The notes under the pieces: model-generated
Database searches by the model: none
The model's input: the letters and a program-made list of their open reading frames with translations, nothing else
Told to the model about the DNA's origin: nothing
Assembly: GCA_944320785.1 (NCBI GenBank)
Contig: CALUIR010000007.1
Location: forward strand, 1 to 64,000
Direction: 5' to 3'
Length of the DNA: 64,000 bases
Source: an uncultured Bacteroidaceae bacterium
Lineage (GTDB): Bacteria; Bacteroidota; Bacteroidia; Bacteroidales; Bacteroidaceae
Shown: positions 38,189 through 46,909 of the stretch, one piece after another
How positions within the stretch are numbered: the first letter of the stretch is position 1
Layout of the letters: every line of letters begins with the position of its first letter
Translations under genes and position numbers: made by a program

Positions 38189-39184
38189 TCAAGGCACCTC
38201 CACCCTGTTCAAAATCTTGCTGACAATCTCATCTGCCGACACATTGCTTGCCTCAGCTTCGTAAGTCAGCCCGACACGATGGCGCAACACATCGTGAGCC
38301 ACTGCGCGCACATCTTCTGGAATGACATAACCGCGCCGTTTGATGAAAGCATACGTGCGGGCGGCCAAGGCCAAGTTGATGGATGCACGGGGCGAGCCTC
38401 CGAAAGCAATCAGGTCCTTCAGTTCCTTCAAGTCATACTTTTCCGGGAAACGTGTGGCGAAAACAATGTCCACAATGTAACGTTCTATCTTCTCATCGAT
38501 ATAGACTTGGCGCACAATCTTGCGTGCTTCCAGGATGTCGTCCGCTTTCAGGATAGGTTTCACATCCATCTTTTCGCCATTGATGTTCTGGCGGATAATC
38601 AGTTTCTCTTCTTCGTGCTTCGGGTAATCAATGATTACTTTCAGCATGAAACGGTCCACCTGCGCTTCGGGCAAGGGGTAAGTGCCTTCCTGTTCGATAG
38701 GGTTTTGCGTGGCAAGCACCAAGAAAGGCTCCGGCAACGCGAAGGTTTCTTTCCCTAATGTGACCTGGCGCTCCTGCATGGCCTCCAGCAATGCGCTCTG
38801 CACTTTGGCCGGCGCACGGTTGATTTCATCTGCCAGCACGAAATTGGCGAAGACAGGTCCTTTGTTGACTACGAACCTTTCGTCTTTCTGGCTGTAAATC
38901 ATCGTGCCGATGACATCCGCCGGAAGCAAATCGGGCGTGAACTGTATCCTGCTGTATTTGGCATCTATCAACGATGCCAACGTTTTTATTGCCAATGTTT
39001 TTGCCAAACCAGGGACACCTTCCAGCAACACATGCCCGTCAGACAACAATCCTATCAGCAAGGATTCTACCAGATGTTTCTGCCCTACGATTACTTGGTC
39101 CATTCCCGTCATCAGGTTGATGACAAACGAACTTTGCCTTTCTATCCGTTCGTTCAACTCACGAATATCAATAGATTCAGCCAT
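38189..39184 (-). CDS. MoxR-family AAA+ ATPase
   Basis: A 331-residue AAA+ ATPase with Walker A GVPGLAKT, Walker B LADEINR, sensor 1 ATQNP and the MoxR signature EQEGTYPLPEAQ-DRF. MoxR proteins act as chaperones that mature VWA-domain proteins, here BatA and BatB. It is the first gene of the operon and follows a good promoter at 39266-39296. Confidence 0.94.
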   Translation of the reverse strand: MAESIDIRELNERIERQSSFVINLMTGMDQVIVGQKHLVESLLIGLLSDGHVLLEGVPGLAKTLAIKTLASLIDAKYSRIQFTPDLLPADVIGTMIYSQKDERFVVNKGPVFANFVLADEINRAPAKVQSALLEAMQERQVTLGKETFALPEPFLVLATQNPIEQEGTYPLPEAQVDRFMLKVIIDYPKHEEEKLIIRQNINGEKMDVKPILKADDILEARKIVRQVYIDEKIERYIVDIVFATRFPEKYDLKELKDLIAFGGSPRASINLALAARTYAFIKRRGYVIPEDVRAVAHDVLRHRVGLTYEAEASNVSADEIVSKILNRVEVP

Positions 39185-39265
39185 TTAGATACAATTTTAT
39201 AAGTGGTTATTCAATAAATTAAAATGTGAAATCGTTAACTAAAAATATGCCTTATTTTCAGTTTC

Positions 39266-39296
39266 CAAAAGTAGTGGATATAATCAATCGGCGCAA
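39266..39296 (-). promoter_or_regulatory. Promoter of the moxR-bat operon
   Basis: On the minus strand TTG (39294-39296) is followed after 20 bases by TACTTTTG (39266-39273). The leader to the moxR start is about 75 bases. Confidence 0.7.
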
Positions 39297-39507
39297 CTAA
39301 TTTATATTAAAAAACAACGCCGTTTTTTCAGTTTTTAATCCATCTGGATTTAAATTATTCTAAATCACTTCCAGCACGCCTGTCGCTATCTTGTTCCACA
39401 CGTCTTTGTGTTCAAAGCTGATGGCTTTGTCTGATACCCATAACCTTTGAGAAGTCCAAATGGCGGCTTGTGCGGGCAAGCGCCCGGAGCAGAGTTGCAA
39501 AACGGGA

Positions 39508-39547
39508 AAGGGTTGGAGACGATTCTTGGCATTTGTCCCCAACCCTT
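39508..39547 (-). terminator. Probable terminator of the PL9 lyase gene
   Basis: A 13-bp stem with one mismatch around a 14-base loop, 65 bases past the lyase stop codon, followed on the minus strand by TTTCCCGTTTTG. Confidence 0.5.
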
Positions 39548-39611
39548 CACGAAATGTCCCGCAAGCCATTTCAGAGCATGCGCTGACGGCCTCCGATGCC
39601 TGCCGGGAAGG

Positions 39612-42600
39612 TCACCGCGCCATTACTTTCACGCTTTCCGTGAACTCGTCGCAGCACACCTGCACGACCAGCAAACCTTTGGCGGAAGCCGGCAGGCGGA
39701 CAGCCGTGGCATTGCCTGAAAATTCATGGTTGTCCAGCAAATGCCCGGCAAGGTTGTACAAAGCCACGTGGCGCGCGGCTGGTTCCGAAGCATCGTCCAC
39801 CCGGATGACCAGCAAGCCGCCTGCCGTGGCCGTGGCAGTGACACGCCCGCCTTCACGGGAGGAAACGGCGATGTGACGGATGCCCGAAGGCTCATAATCG
39901 GTTTCAAAACACCCCAAGTCAGGGGCAGCGCCCTTGTAGGCAATGCCAATGGCGGCGCGATGTTCGCCTGCATAGGGTGCCACTTCCGCGCCGGCATCCA
40001 CCAGCTTCATGTTGCCATCGGCAATGCGCATGAAGTCTGTCACAGGCAAAGAGCCGTCTGCCTGGCGGGTCCCTTCGCATCCGGCGGGGTCGATGCTCTT
40101 GTAATCCGACGGCAATGTGTTGAAATCGCACGTCACCATCGTGCCTTTCACGCTGTAAGGAGCGTATTGCGAGTCGTTCCTGTCGGCAATCCCGTCGCTG
40201 ACCGCCACACAGTTCGTGAACCTTATCTCGCAGCCTGCCGCCACATTCTCGTCCATCCGGTACGTGTAATGGCTCTTGTTGCTCAGGTCCTTGGCGGAAT
40301 AGCCGGTACAGTTGTTCAGAATCATGCTGCCCAAGTTGTGGTTCTGGTCGAAACCTTTCTGGAGGTTGTCGAAGGCCAGGCAGCGATTCATGATGATGTT
40401 GTTGCGTCCTTCATCGCTTCCCATCTTGAAGCCGTTGCCGTTGCCCGAACCGGCCTCGCCGCTTTCAAGGTAACCGTTGCGGAAGGCCCAGCAATTTTCC
40501 AACGTCGTTGTCACATTATCGGGGAAACCTCCTTCTTTCTTGATGAACTGGTCCCAGCCGTCGTCTGAATTTTGCCATGCGCGGCAGCCATAGAAATAGT
40601 TGCCGGTGCCGTGCGATATCTTTACGGCAAAGCCGTCTGCGTCGCCCATGTCGGGGTCGGCGTTATAATATGCGTCGCAGTTTATCACCATGTTGTATTC
40701 AGCCAAGTTCTTCATCTGCAGGCCCGTGTCTTGGTTGCGGTAGAACGAGCAGTACTCTATGATGTTGTCATGCGCCTGTTCCACCAATTCCTTGCAGTCT
40801 TCGTAGCCGCCGCCCGACACCTTGTTGCGCTCTATCAGCATGCCGTTGTCGCCCGCGCCGCAAATGTCGAGGCCATACACATGCCAGTAGCTGCCGGTCA
40901 AGCGGATGCCTTGGTTGGCATCCGCCAACGGCATCGCCGAGAAGTCCAGCACCGCACGGCCGCCTCTGGCAAAGAGCGCTATCCGTCCGCTGTTGGGTTC
41001 GCCCACGGCCGATATGTTCACGCGGGCATCGTAATGGTAAGTTCCGGCATTCATGTAAATCGTGTCGCCGGGGACTACCAAATCCACCGCTTTCTGCAAG
41101 GAAGCGAAAGGCCTCTCCAACGATCCGTCGGCCGTGGCGTCGTTGCCCGCCGGGTCGCAATAATACACATGATGGGCATATTCCGGCACGATGATTTCGC
41201 CGGAAACGAAAGTTTCCTGCTGCCCGTAGGCAACCCCCACCGAATTGACGGCGTATGCCCGGAAATAATAGCGGGAAGAAGGCTGCAACGGGATGGAAAC
41301 GGCGAACGTGCCGTCCGTGGCATAGGCTTTTGCCTTTTCGCCATCCACGTCCGGGTTTTCCGACAAGCCGTAGCAGATGCCCGTTTCCGTGACGGGAGCG
41401 CCGCCGTTGTTGACGACGGTTCCTCCGGCCAGCACGTAGATGTATTCCTCATCGCTGAAAGTATCTTCCTGCACTTTGGCAGTCGCCACCTCGGCCAACA
41501 CGGGCGGCAACGTCTCGAATTGCTTTGTCTCGCCATAGCCCACCCCGGCAAGCCCCATGGCATATGCGCGGCAATACACCACTGTCTGGGCGGGCAGGCC
41601 GGAAAGTTCCACGGAAAATTCCTCTCCTTCAGCTTTCACGACATGGTCGTCCACGTCGGGTTCCGCGTTGTCCGCGCTCCAGCAAACGCCCCATTCCGTC
41701 AAAGGTTTGTCGCCCTGCTCCAGCAATGCGCCGTCCACTTGGGCGGACGACGAGGTGACGTTGCGCACTTCTCCCGTCTGTACCGTGGCCGGGATGCCTT
41801 CAGGAAAGGCCGTGACGCAGATGTTGTCCACGTCCACATCCCCGCCCGTCGTCTCGTTGGCTATCTTGATGCGGTTCACGTTCTTCTCGTTCATCGCGAT
41901 GGTGTTCTCTGTCGAGGTCTCCAGTTCCCGGTATTTCCGCCAAGTTGCCCCTGCGTCTTCCGACACATACACGGAAAGGTCCTTCCCCGTGCGCCCTTCC
42001 GTGAACGACAGGCTGACAACACCTTGCTGCAGCACCGGCGTGATGACGTAGGAGTTGCCTTTCAGCATCCGCAACGCATGCCCGGAACCATCGGGGATGT
42101 ACGAGGCATTGGTGCCTTTGTAGGCATTCAGGTACCGCCATTCGCCTTGCCCGTCCACCGGGTAAACGGCTTCCGACGCTGCTTCTTCTTTTGATTGCGG
42201 GTAAGAGGCCAAATCCTCGAAGGTCTGCGTGAAATAAGGCACGCGGATGTTGGCGACAATGCTTTCGCCTGTGCCGTCCGTCCCGTCAGGCTTGGTCACC
42301 AGCACGTCGTCGATATAGAAATTGTTGTTGGAAGTCGTGTATATCTTCAGGTGGCGCACCGCTTCATCGTTGATTTCCACGAGATGCTTGGTCCATCCCG
42401 TCGTCTCCTTGTAGCTTTCCACTTCCGTCCAGTCCGTGCCGTTGGCGGAAACCTCCACATGCACTTCCCGGTTCTGGTCGTAAGCGTAGTAAATCAACGT
42501 GCCTGCCCCTTCCGTGAGTTCCGGCAACGCCACCCCGGCTTTGTTCGACAGCAAAAGGCTGTAGTTGCCGCCGTTGCTTTGCTGGTTGCTGCGCACGTTC

Positions 42601-42788
42601 TTGTTCGTGGCCCACAGACCCGTGGCCGACGCCACGCTGCTGCCTTTCACGTCCCATGCTTCGGCCTCAAAATCTTCGGCCAGGTAAGTATAAGCCTGCG
42701 CCATCATGGCGGCCGGCAACACGAACGTCCCTAAGCTTAGCAGGAAACGGCGCGGCATTCGCCTCCATTTGAGAGAATCTTTTTTCAT
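39612..42788 (-). CDS. Secreted PL9-type pectate lyase with Fn3-like and sorting-tail domains
   Basis: A 1058-residue secreted protein. After the signal peptide come two jelly-roll-like modules (to about 320), two Fn3-like repeats (about 330-515), and a right-handed beta-helix (about 530-955) starting YYCDPAGND. The helix has the full PL9 site: calcium ligands Asp718, Asp742, Asp743 and Asp746 (DADGFAVK and SDDGWD) and catalytic Lys788 in NGNGFKMG. Spacing matches Pel9A of Dickeya. The last 80 residues resemble the C-terminal sorting tail of Bacteroidetes secreted proteins. It would cleave polygalacturonate by beta-elimination. No susC/susD or sensor genes adjoin it. Confidence 0.88.
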   Translation of the reverse strand: MKKDSLKWRRMPRRFLLSLGTFVLPAAMMAQAYTYLAEDFEAEAWDVKGSSVASATGLWATNKNVRSNQQSNGGNYSLLLSNKAGVALPELTEGAGTLIYYAYDQNREVHVEVSANGTDWTEVESYKETTGWTKHLVEINDEAVRHLKIYTTSNNNFYIDDVLVTKPDGTDGTGESIVANIRVPYFTQTFEDLASYPQSKEEAASEAVYPVDGQGEWRYLNAYKGTNASYIPDGSGHALRMLKGNSYVITPVLQQGVVSLSFTEGRTGKDLSVYVSEDAGATWRKYRELETSTENTIAMNEKNVNRIKIANETTGGDVDVDNICVTAFPEGIPATVQTGEVRNVTSSSAQVDGALLEQGDKPLTEWGVCWSADNAEPDVDDHVVKAEGEEFSVELSGLPAQTVVYCRAYAMGLAGVGYGETKQFETLPPVLAEVATAKVQEDTFSDEEYIYVLAGGTVVNNGGAPVTETGICYGLSENPDVDGEKAKAYATDGTFAVSIPLQPSSRYYFRAYAVNSVGVAYGQQETFVSGEIIVPEYAHHVYYCDPAGNDATADGSLERPFASLQKAVDLVVPGDTIYMNAGTYHYDARVNISAVGEPNSGRIALFARGGRAVLDFSAMPLADANQGIRLTGSYWHVYGLDICGAGDNGMLIERNKVSGGGYEDCKELVEQAHDNIIEYCSFYRNQDTGLQMKNLAEYNMVINCDAYYNADPDMGDADGFAVKISHGTGNYFYGCRAWQNSDDGWDQFIKKEGGFPDNVTTTLENCWAFRNGYLESGEAGSGNGNGFKMGSDEGRNNIIMNRCLAFDNLQKGFDQNHNLGSMILNNCTGYSAKDLSNKSHYTYRMDENVAAGCEIRFTNCVAVSDGIADRNDSQYAPYSVKGTMVTCDFNTLPSDYKSIDPAGCEGTRQADGSLPVTDFMRIADGNMKLVDAGAEVAPYAGEHRAAIGIAYKGAAPDLGCFETDYEPSGIRHIAVSSREGGRVTATATAGGLLVIRVDDASEPAARHVALYNLAGHLLDNHEFSGNATAVRLPASAKGLLVVQVCCDEFTESVKVMAR

Positions 42789-42819
42789 GTTTTCCAATGT
42801 ATTAGTTAATAAACGGAAT

Positions 42820-42827
42820 CAAAGGTA
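42820..42827 (-). promoter_or_regulatory. -7 box of the PL9 lyase promoter
   Basis: The minus strand reads TACCTTTG, 32 bases ahead of the chosen start codon at 42788. Confidence 0.5.
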
Positions 42828-43070
42828 AGCAAACGGCCACAACAGCGTGTGCATTTTTTGGCAGGATTTGTAGAATATTTGCCTGCGCAACCTTCCTTGG
42901 TTCCAGCAAATGCTTGCATGTCCACAAGAAAATTCCGTCAAACCATTGCCGTCAGCATGCGGACATTCCAATTGTAAAGAAAACTTTATTACATTAAGCC
43001 ATGGGGATTATCCAAAAAACGCGCAAGCGTTTCCTGCAAAGCCCGCAAGCTTGCAGGAGGATTTTTCTGT

Positions 43071-43131
43071 ACGATTACTAATCGTCCGGCCTGACGATTA
43101 CTAATCGTAATGCGATACGATTAGTAATCGT
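43071..43131. repeat. Array of three 15-bp palindromes, 23-bp period
   Basis: ACGATTACTAATCGT occurs at 43071-43085 and 43094-43108, and its complement-centre form ACGATTAGTAATCGT at 43117-43131. The starts are exactly 23 bases apart, with unrelated 8-base spacers. A fourth copy lies at 10399-10413. Confidence 0.9.
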
Positions 43132-43210
43132 GCAAGGATAAGTTCAGGAAGATTTTGCAAAACCTTTGGAAGGGTCCTGCAAAATCCTGCCAATGATTTG
43201 CCAATTCTTT

Positions 43211-44269
43211 TCAATGATTCATCGGGGCATCGCGCTGCGGCTTGTCGCGGAGCGCAGGGATGCGCAGGAGGATGCCTTGAGGCACCTGGTGGGGATTGCG
43301 GATGCGGTCGCGGTTGTGCATCACGAGATAAGGCCAAAGGTCCTTTGTCTCATAAAAACGTTTGGAAACCATGGTCAGCGTCTCGCCGGGCTTGAGCCGG
43401 TAGGTAGCCATGGTGCCGACGATTACATAGCTGGTGGAATCGGCTATCACGGTGGCGGCGTTCTTCCTCACCCCGGTGATGAGAGTGCGGGTTGTGTCGA
43501 TGGCAACGGCCGTCTCCGCAGGTCCCTTGCCGCCTTCCCGCAGGGTTGCCGTGTCCTTGGCCGGATGCGCGGGGCGGCTTTCCGCAAGGGAAGCCACAGG
43601 CATCCTGTCGGTTGCCATGGGGATTCCCGTGGTTGCCTCATGCCGGATGGACAAAAACACGGCGATGGCCACCGCCAGGACGGCGGCCGCTGCTGCCCCG
43701 TACCAGCCGCCTTTGCGGATTTTCCTCTTTTTTCCCTCAGGAAGCGGGTTTTCCTTCGGGGCGGGTTCTTCCACGGACGGGGAAAAGGCAGCGGCCTTTC
43801 CCCCGTCTCCCTCCGGGCGGGAAAGAGTTTCTTCCGGCACGGTTGCGGCATCCGCAGCGTCATCCCCCGGAAGCGGCGGCGCATCCGCCCCCGCCTCCTC
43901 CTTGCGGGAAGCCGTCACGGGCGAAGGAAGGTCTTCAAAACAAACCCCTTCCTTCAAAGCCACCGCCTCGAAGTGGGAGAAAGGCTTGTTCACTTCATCC
44001 CGCAAACGGGCGTCGGGCGCGAAAGTGATTTTCGTATGACCCTTGATGGTGATGCGCTGCCCCGTATTCACATCCACGCTTTCCCGGCTGTCGATGCCGA
44101 CCAACTTGAATGTGCCGAACCCTTTTATCTTCACGACCCCGTCAACTTTCAAGGCATCTTCGATAACGCTGAAAAAGGCTTTCACGAAAGTTTCTGCCTT
44201 CGCGCCGTCCATCCCTTTCTTTTCCGCCAAAAGGCGGATGATGTCTTGCAAGCTGATTTTCTCGTCCAT
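43211..44269 (-). CDS. Membrane-anchored HU-like protein with a LysM domain
   Basis: A 352-residue protein. Residues 1-95 are an HU/IHF-type DNA-binding domain (VVKIKGFGTFKLV, then the arm RESVDVNTGQRITIKGHTKITF). A Pro/Ala/acidic linker (about 110-178) is followed by the basic KKRKIRK (180-186), one membrane helix (about 189-207, Ala/Val-rich), a second linker, and a C-terminal LysM-like domain (about 288-338, YRLKPGETLTMVSKRFY ... GILLRIPAL). The order places HU in the cytoplasm and LysM in the periplasm, where it could bind peptidoglycan. It lies 5 bases after a normal-size HU gene in the ftsY-rimO-HU operon. Confidence 0.85.
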   Translation of the reverse strand: MDEKISLQDIIRLLAEKKGMDGAKAETFVKAFFSVIEDALKVDGVVKIKGFGTFKLVGIDSRESVDVNTGQRITIKGHTKITFAPDARLRDEVNKPFSHFEAVALKEGVCFEDLPSPVTASRKEEAGADAPPLPGDDAADAATVPEETLSRPEGDGGKAAAFSPSVEEPAPKENPLPEGKKRKIRKGGWYGAAAAAVLAVAIAVFLSIRHEATTGIPMATDRMPVASLAESRPAHPAKDTATLREGGKGPAETAVAIDTTRTLITGVRKNAATVIADSTSYVIVGTMATYRLKPGETLTMVSKRFYETKDLWPYLVMHNRDRIRNPHQVPQGILLRIPALRDKPQRDAPMNH

Positions 44270-44274
44270 AGATG

Positions 44275-44550
44275 CTATTTATTGAACTTTTCCTTCAACA
44301 CATTGCTGGGCTTATACGTCAAAACCAGTTTCGGGGGTATCAGCAAGCGTTGCTGCGTGACGGGGTTCACCACAATGCGCTCCATCTTCTTCTTGACGCG
44401 GAAACTTCCGAACCCTTGCACCAGCACCATCTTCCCTTCTTCCAACTGTTGCCCGATGGCCGACACCATGGCATCCGCCAACTGTGCGGTTTCCGATTGG
44501 CTGCAGCCCACACGTTTGGAAAGTTCCGTGACAAATTCCTTGTTGTTCAT
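44275..44550 (-). CDS. HU-family DNA-binding protein
   Basis: A 91-residue nucleoid protein with the HU dimer fold. The GFGSFRVKKKMERIVVNPVTQQRLLIPPK arm region carries the conserved Pro that intercalates DNA; key residues are the FGSF turn, the basic patch and NP. It overlaps the stop of rimO by four bases (ATGA) and precedes the longer HU-LysM gene. The two may form heterodimers, which would link free nucleoid protein to the membrane-anchored partner; this is inference. Confidence 0.93.
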   Translation of the reverse strand: MNNKEFVTELSKRVGCSQSETAQLADAMVSAIGQQLEEGKMVLVQGFGSFRVKKKMERIVVNPVTQQRLLIPPKLVLTYKPSNVLKEKFNK

Positions 44551-45854
44551 GACGGCAGGATTCGTGCATATAAATCAAAATCATCGGCACCCGTGATTTC
44601 CACTTGGTAAAATCCGCCTGTTTCCAATGGCATGATGCCGCCTTTGGCTATCAGGACCTCCGGGTCAACCTCCGGCGAATCATATTCGCTTCGCCCGACA
44701 TAATAATCGCCTTCCATGCGGTCGATGATGACTTTCATCCGCTTCCCCACCTTCTCTTCGTTCAGTTCAGCGGAGATTTCCTGCTGGATGCGCATCAGTT
44801 CGTCCAAACGCCGTTGCTTCACTTCCTCCGGCACATCGTCGGCATATTCTTTGGCAGCCAAGGTGCCTTCCTCTTCAGAATAGGCAAAAGCCCCCATTCG
44901 GTCGAATCGCGCTTCGCGCACGAAGGCTTTCAACTCATCGAAGTCATCTTCCGTTTCACCGGGAAAACCGACCATCAGCGTGGTGCGCAGGCAGATGCCC
45001 GGCACTTCTTTCCGGAACTTCTCCAACAAAGCATACGTTTCCTGTTTCGTCACCTGCCGGTGCATCCGCGAAAGGATGGGGTCGCTGACATGTTGCAAGG
45101 CGATGTCCATATACTTGCATACGTTGTCATGTTCGCGCATCACGCGGAACAATTCCTCCGGGAAATGGGCGGGATACGCATAATGCAGCCGAATCCATTC
45201 CACGCCCGGAACGGCCGCCATCTGTTCTATCAACGACGGCAGCATCTGCCGCTTGTACAAATCCACGCCATAATAGGTCAGTTCCTGGGCGATGACCTGG
45301 AACTCTTTCACGCCTCTCCCGGCCAGATAGCGCACTTCCGACAGGATTTCTTCCATGGGGCGCGACACATGCTTCCCCGTAATGAGGGGAATGGCGCAAT
45401 AAGCGCACTTGCGGTCGCAGCCTTCTGATATCTTGAGATAAGCATAATGCGGCGGGGTGGTCTGCTTCCTTTCCATGGCGATTTGCGGATGGTAGGCTTT
45501 CCCCAAGTCGGCCAACAGGTTCTTCCAGTCGAACTTGCCGTAATATTTGTCCACCTGCGGTATTTCTTCCTGCAAATCGTGCAGGTATCTTTCGGAAAGG
45601 CAGCCCATGACATAGAGTTTCCTGAGGCGGCCTTCCTCTTTCGCCTTCGCAAATTCCAGAATCATGTTGACGGATTCTTCTTTCGCATCGCCGATGAAAC
45701 CGCAAGTATTGATGACGGCAATCTCGCCATCCGGGGTTTCCGGGTCAAAATGCACCACATAACCATTGTATTCCAATTGCCTTGCCAGCAGTTCCGAATC
45801 CACAAGGTTCTTGGAACATCCCAACGAGACCAAATCCACGACGTTTTTCTTCAT
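44547..45854 (-). CDS. rimO: Ribosomal protein S12 methylthiotransferase
   Basis: A 435-residue radical SAM enzyme that adds a methylthio group to an aspartate of ribosomal protein uS12. The N-terminal UPF0004 domain has cysteines in SLGCSKN, NTCGF and GCLSERY for the second cluster. The radical SAM cysteines are in CDRKCAYC, and a C-terminal TRAM domain (about 370-435) follows. RimO rather than MiaB is favoured by length and the SLGCSKNLVDSE opening. It lies 2 bases from ftsY. Confidence 0.94.
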   Translation of the reverse strand: MKKNVVDLVSLGCSKNLVDSELLARQLEYNGYVVHFDPETPDGEIAVINTCGFIGDAKEESVNMILEFAKAKEEGRLRKLYVMGCLSERYLHDLQEEIPQVDKYYGKFDWKNLLADLGKAYHPQIAMERKQTTPPHYAYLKISEGCDRKCAYCAIPLITGKHVSRPMEEILSEVRYLAGRGVKEFQVIAQELTYYGVDLYKRQMLPSLIEQMAAVPGVEWIRLHYAYPAHFPEELFRVMREHDNVCKYMDIALQHVSDPILSRMHRQVTKQETYALLEKFRKEVPGICLRTTLMVGFPGETEDDFDELKAFVREARFDRMGAFAYSEEEGTLAAKEYADDVPEEVKQRRLDELMRIQQEISAELNEEKVGKRMKVIIDRMEGDYYVGRSEYDSPEVDPEVLIAKGGIMPLETGGFYQVEITGADDFDLYARILPS

Positions 45855-45856
45855 GT

Positions 45857-46813
45857 TCAGTTCGCGCCGAATAGTGAATTGACAAATTCCGTCTTGTTGA
45901 ACACCTGCAAATCTTCGATTCCTTCGCCCAAACCGATGTATTTCACCGGAATCTTGAACTGGTCGGAAATGCCTATCACCACGCCTCCTTTGGCCGTCCC
46001 GTCCAATTTGGTAATGGCCATGGCCGTTACTTCCGTGGCTTTTGAGAATTGTTTGGCCTGCTCGAATGCATTCTGCCCGGTGGAACCGTCCAACACCAAG
46101 AGTACTTCATGGGGGGCATCTGGCACCACCTTCCGCATGACGTTCTTTATCTTCGTCAGTTCATTCATCAGGTTGACTTTGTTGTGCAGGCGCCCGGCCG
46201 TGTCGATAATCACGACATCGGCATCATTGGCCACGGCAGAACTCAATGTGTCGTAAGCGACCGATGCTGGGTCGGATCCCATTTTCTGCTTGATGACGGG
46301 AACGCCCACACGTTCTCCCCAAATCATCAATTGTTCTACGGCTGCGGCACGGAAAGTATCTGCGGCTCCCAAGTAAACGGATTTCCCTTTCTTCTTGAAC
46401 TGGTAAGCCAGTTTCCCGATGGTGGTGGTTTTCCCTACCCCGTTGACACCCACTACCATGATGACATACGGTTTTTTCCCTTCGGGAAGTTCGAAATCAT
46501 CCGCGCCGGTGGTATTGTTCTCCGTCAGCAAGGCTTCTATTTCTTCCTTCAGGATGCGGTTCAGTTCCTCCGTGTTGACGTATTTGTCGGCGGCCACTCT
46601 TTTTTCTATGCGCTTGATGATATTCAACGTTGTCTCCACTCCCACGTCCGATGTAATCAGGACTTCTTCCAAATTGTCCAAGACTTCATCATCCACTTTT
46701 GATTTCCCGGCTATCGCACGGGCAATCTTTCCAAAAACACTTTCCTTGGTCTTGGACAAACCCTTGTCTAAGGTTTCTTTCTTCTCTTTTGAGAAAAAGC
46801 TAAAAATACCCAT
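45857..46813 (-). CDS. ftsY: Signal recognition particle receptor
   Basis: A 318-residue SRP-receptor GTPase that docks ribosome-nascent-chain complexes at the membrane. The N domain (about 20-95) is followed by the G domain with GVNGVGKTTT, DTFRAAAVEQL, DTAGR, TKLDGTAKGG and the end motif YIGLGE. The acidic A domain of E. coli FtsY is absent; a basic amphipathic N-terminus (MGIFSFFSKEKKE) probably binds the membrane. It is the first gene of ftsY-rimO-HU-HU/LysM. Confidence 0.96.
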   Translation of the reverse strand: MGIFSFFSKEKKETLDKGLSKTKESVFGKIARAIAGKSKVDDEVLDNLEEVLITSDVGVETTLNIIKRIEKRVAADKYVNTEELNRILKEEIEALLTENNTTGADDFELPEGKKPYVIMVVGVNGVGKTTTIGKLAYQFKKKGKSVYLGAADTFRAAAVEQLMIWGERVGVPVIKQKMGSDPASVAYDTLSSAVANDADVVIIDTAGRLHNKVNLMNELTKIKNVMRKVVPDAPHEVLLVLDGSTGQNAFEQAKQFSKATEVTAMAITKLDGTAKGGVVIGISDQFKIPVKYIGLGEGIEDLQVFNKTEFVNSLFGAN

Positions 46814-46844
46814 AATACCTTTTCATATAATGTCAATCAACCGA

Positions 46845-46852
46845 CAAAGATA
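46845..46852 (-). promoter_or_regulatory. -7 box of the ftsY operon promoter
   Basis: The minus strand reads TATCTTTG, 32 bases ahead of the ftsY start. The -33 position is not convincing. Confidence 0.5.
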
Positions 46853-46909
46853 GCATAAGTAACGGCAATTCTGAAACATTTTTTGAAAAATCAGAGCGGG
46901 AAGGCGGCA

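Larger units (their letters stand above)
39185..39611. other. 427-bp spacer between moxR and the PL9 lyase gene
   Basis: The AT-rich right-to-left half carries the moxR promoter. The half near 39360-39600 is GC-richer and contains a 13-bp inverted repeat (39508-39520 with 39535-39547, one mismatch) that probably ends the lyase transcript. An open frame on the minus strand here has no recognisable protein features. Confidence 0.6.
42789..43210. other. 422-bp intergenic region rich in stem-loops
   Basis: No gene is visible. It holds the lyase promoter box at 42820-42827, then two hairpins (43017-43032, AAACGC/GCGTTT; 43033-43057, CCTGCAA/TTGCAGG), the three-palindrome array at 43071-43131, and repeated CTTTGGAAGG/CCTGCAAAATC modules to 43210. 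Confidence 0.7.

Noticed and set aside
39360-39569. 69-codon minus-strand frame downstream of moxR
   Set aside because: It overlaps a probable terminator hairpin and shows no protein family feature or promoter.
39612-39860. Evidence for a type IX secretion system
   Set aside because: A sorting-like tail alone does not show T9SS; many Bacteroidales carry such tails without the machinery, and no T9SS component is in the window.
40572-42194. A 540-codon plus-strand frame
   Set aside because: It lies wholly antisense to the PL9 lyase, whose catalytic residues and domain order are clear. It is His/Arg/Val-rich in the manner of a GC-driven shadow frame.
43071-43131. CRISPR array
   Set aside because: Repeats are 15-bp palindromes with 8-base spacers, only three copies, and no cas genes. 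The spacing is too short for any CRISPR type.
43166-44596. A 476-codon plus-strand frame
   Set aside because: It is antisense to the two HU genes, whose folds are well supported.
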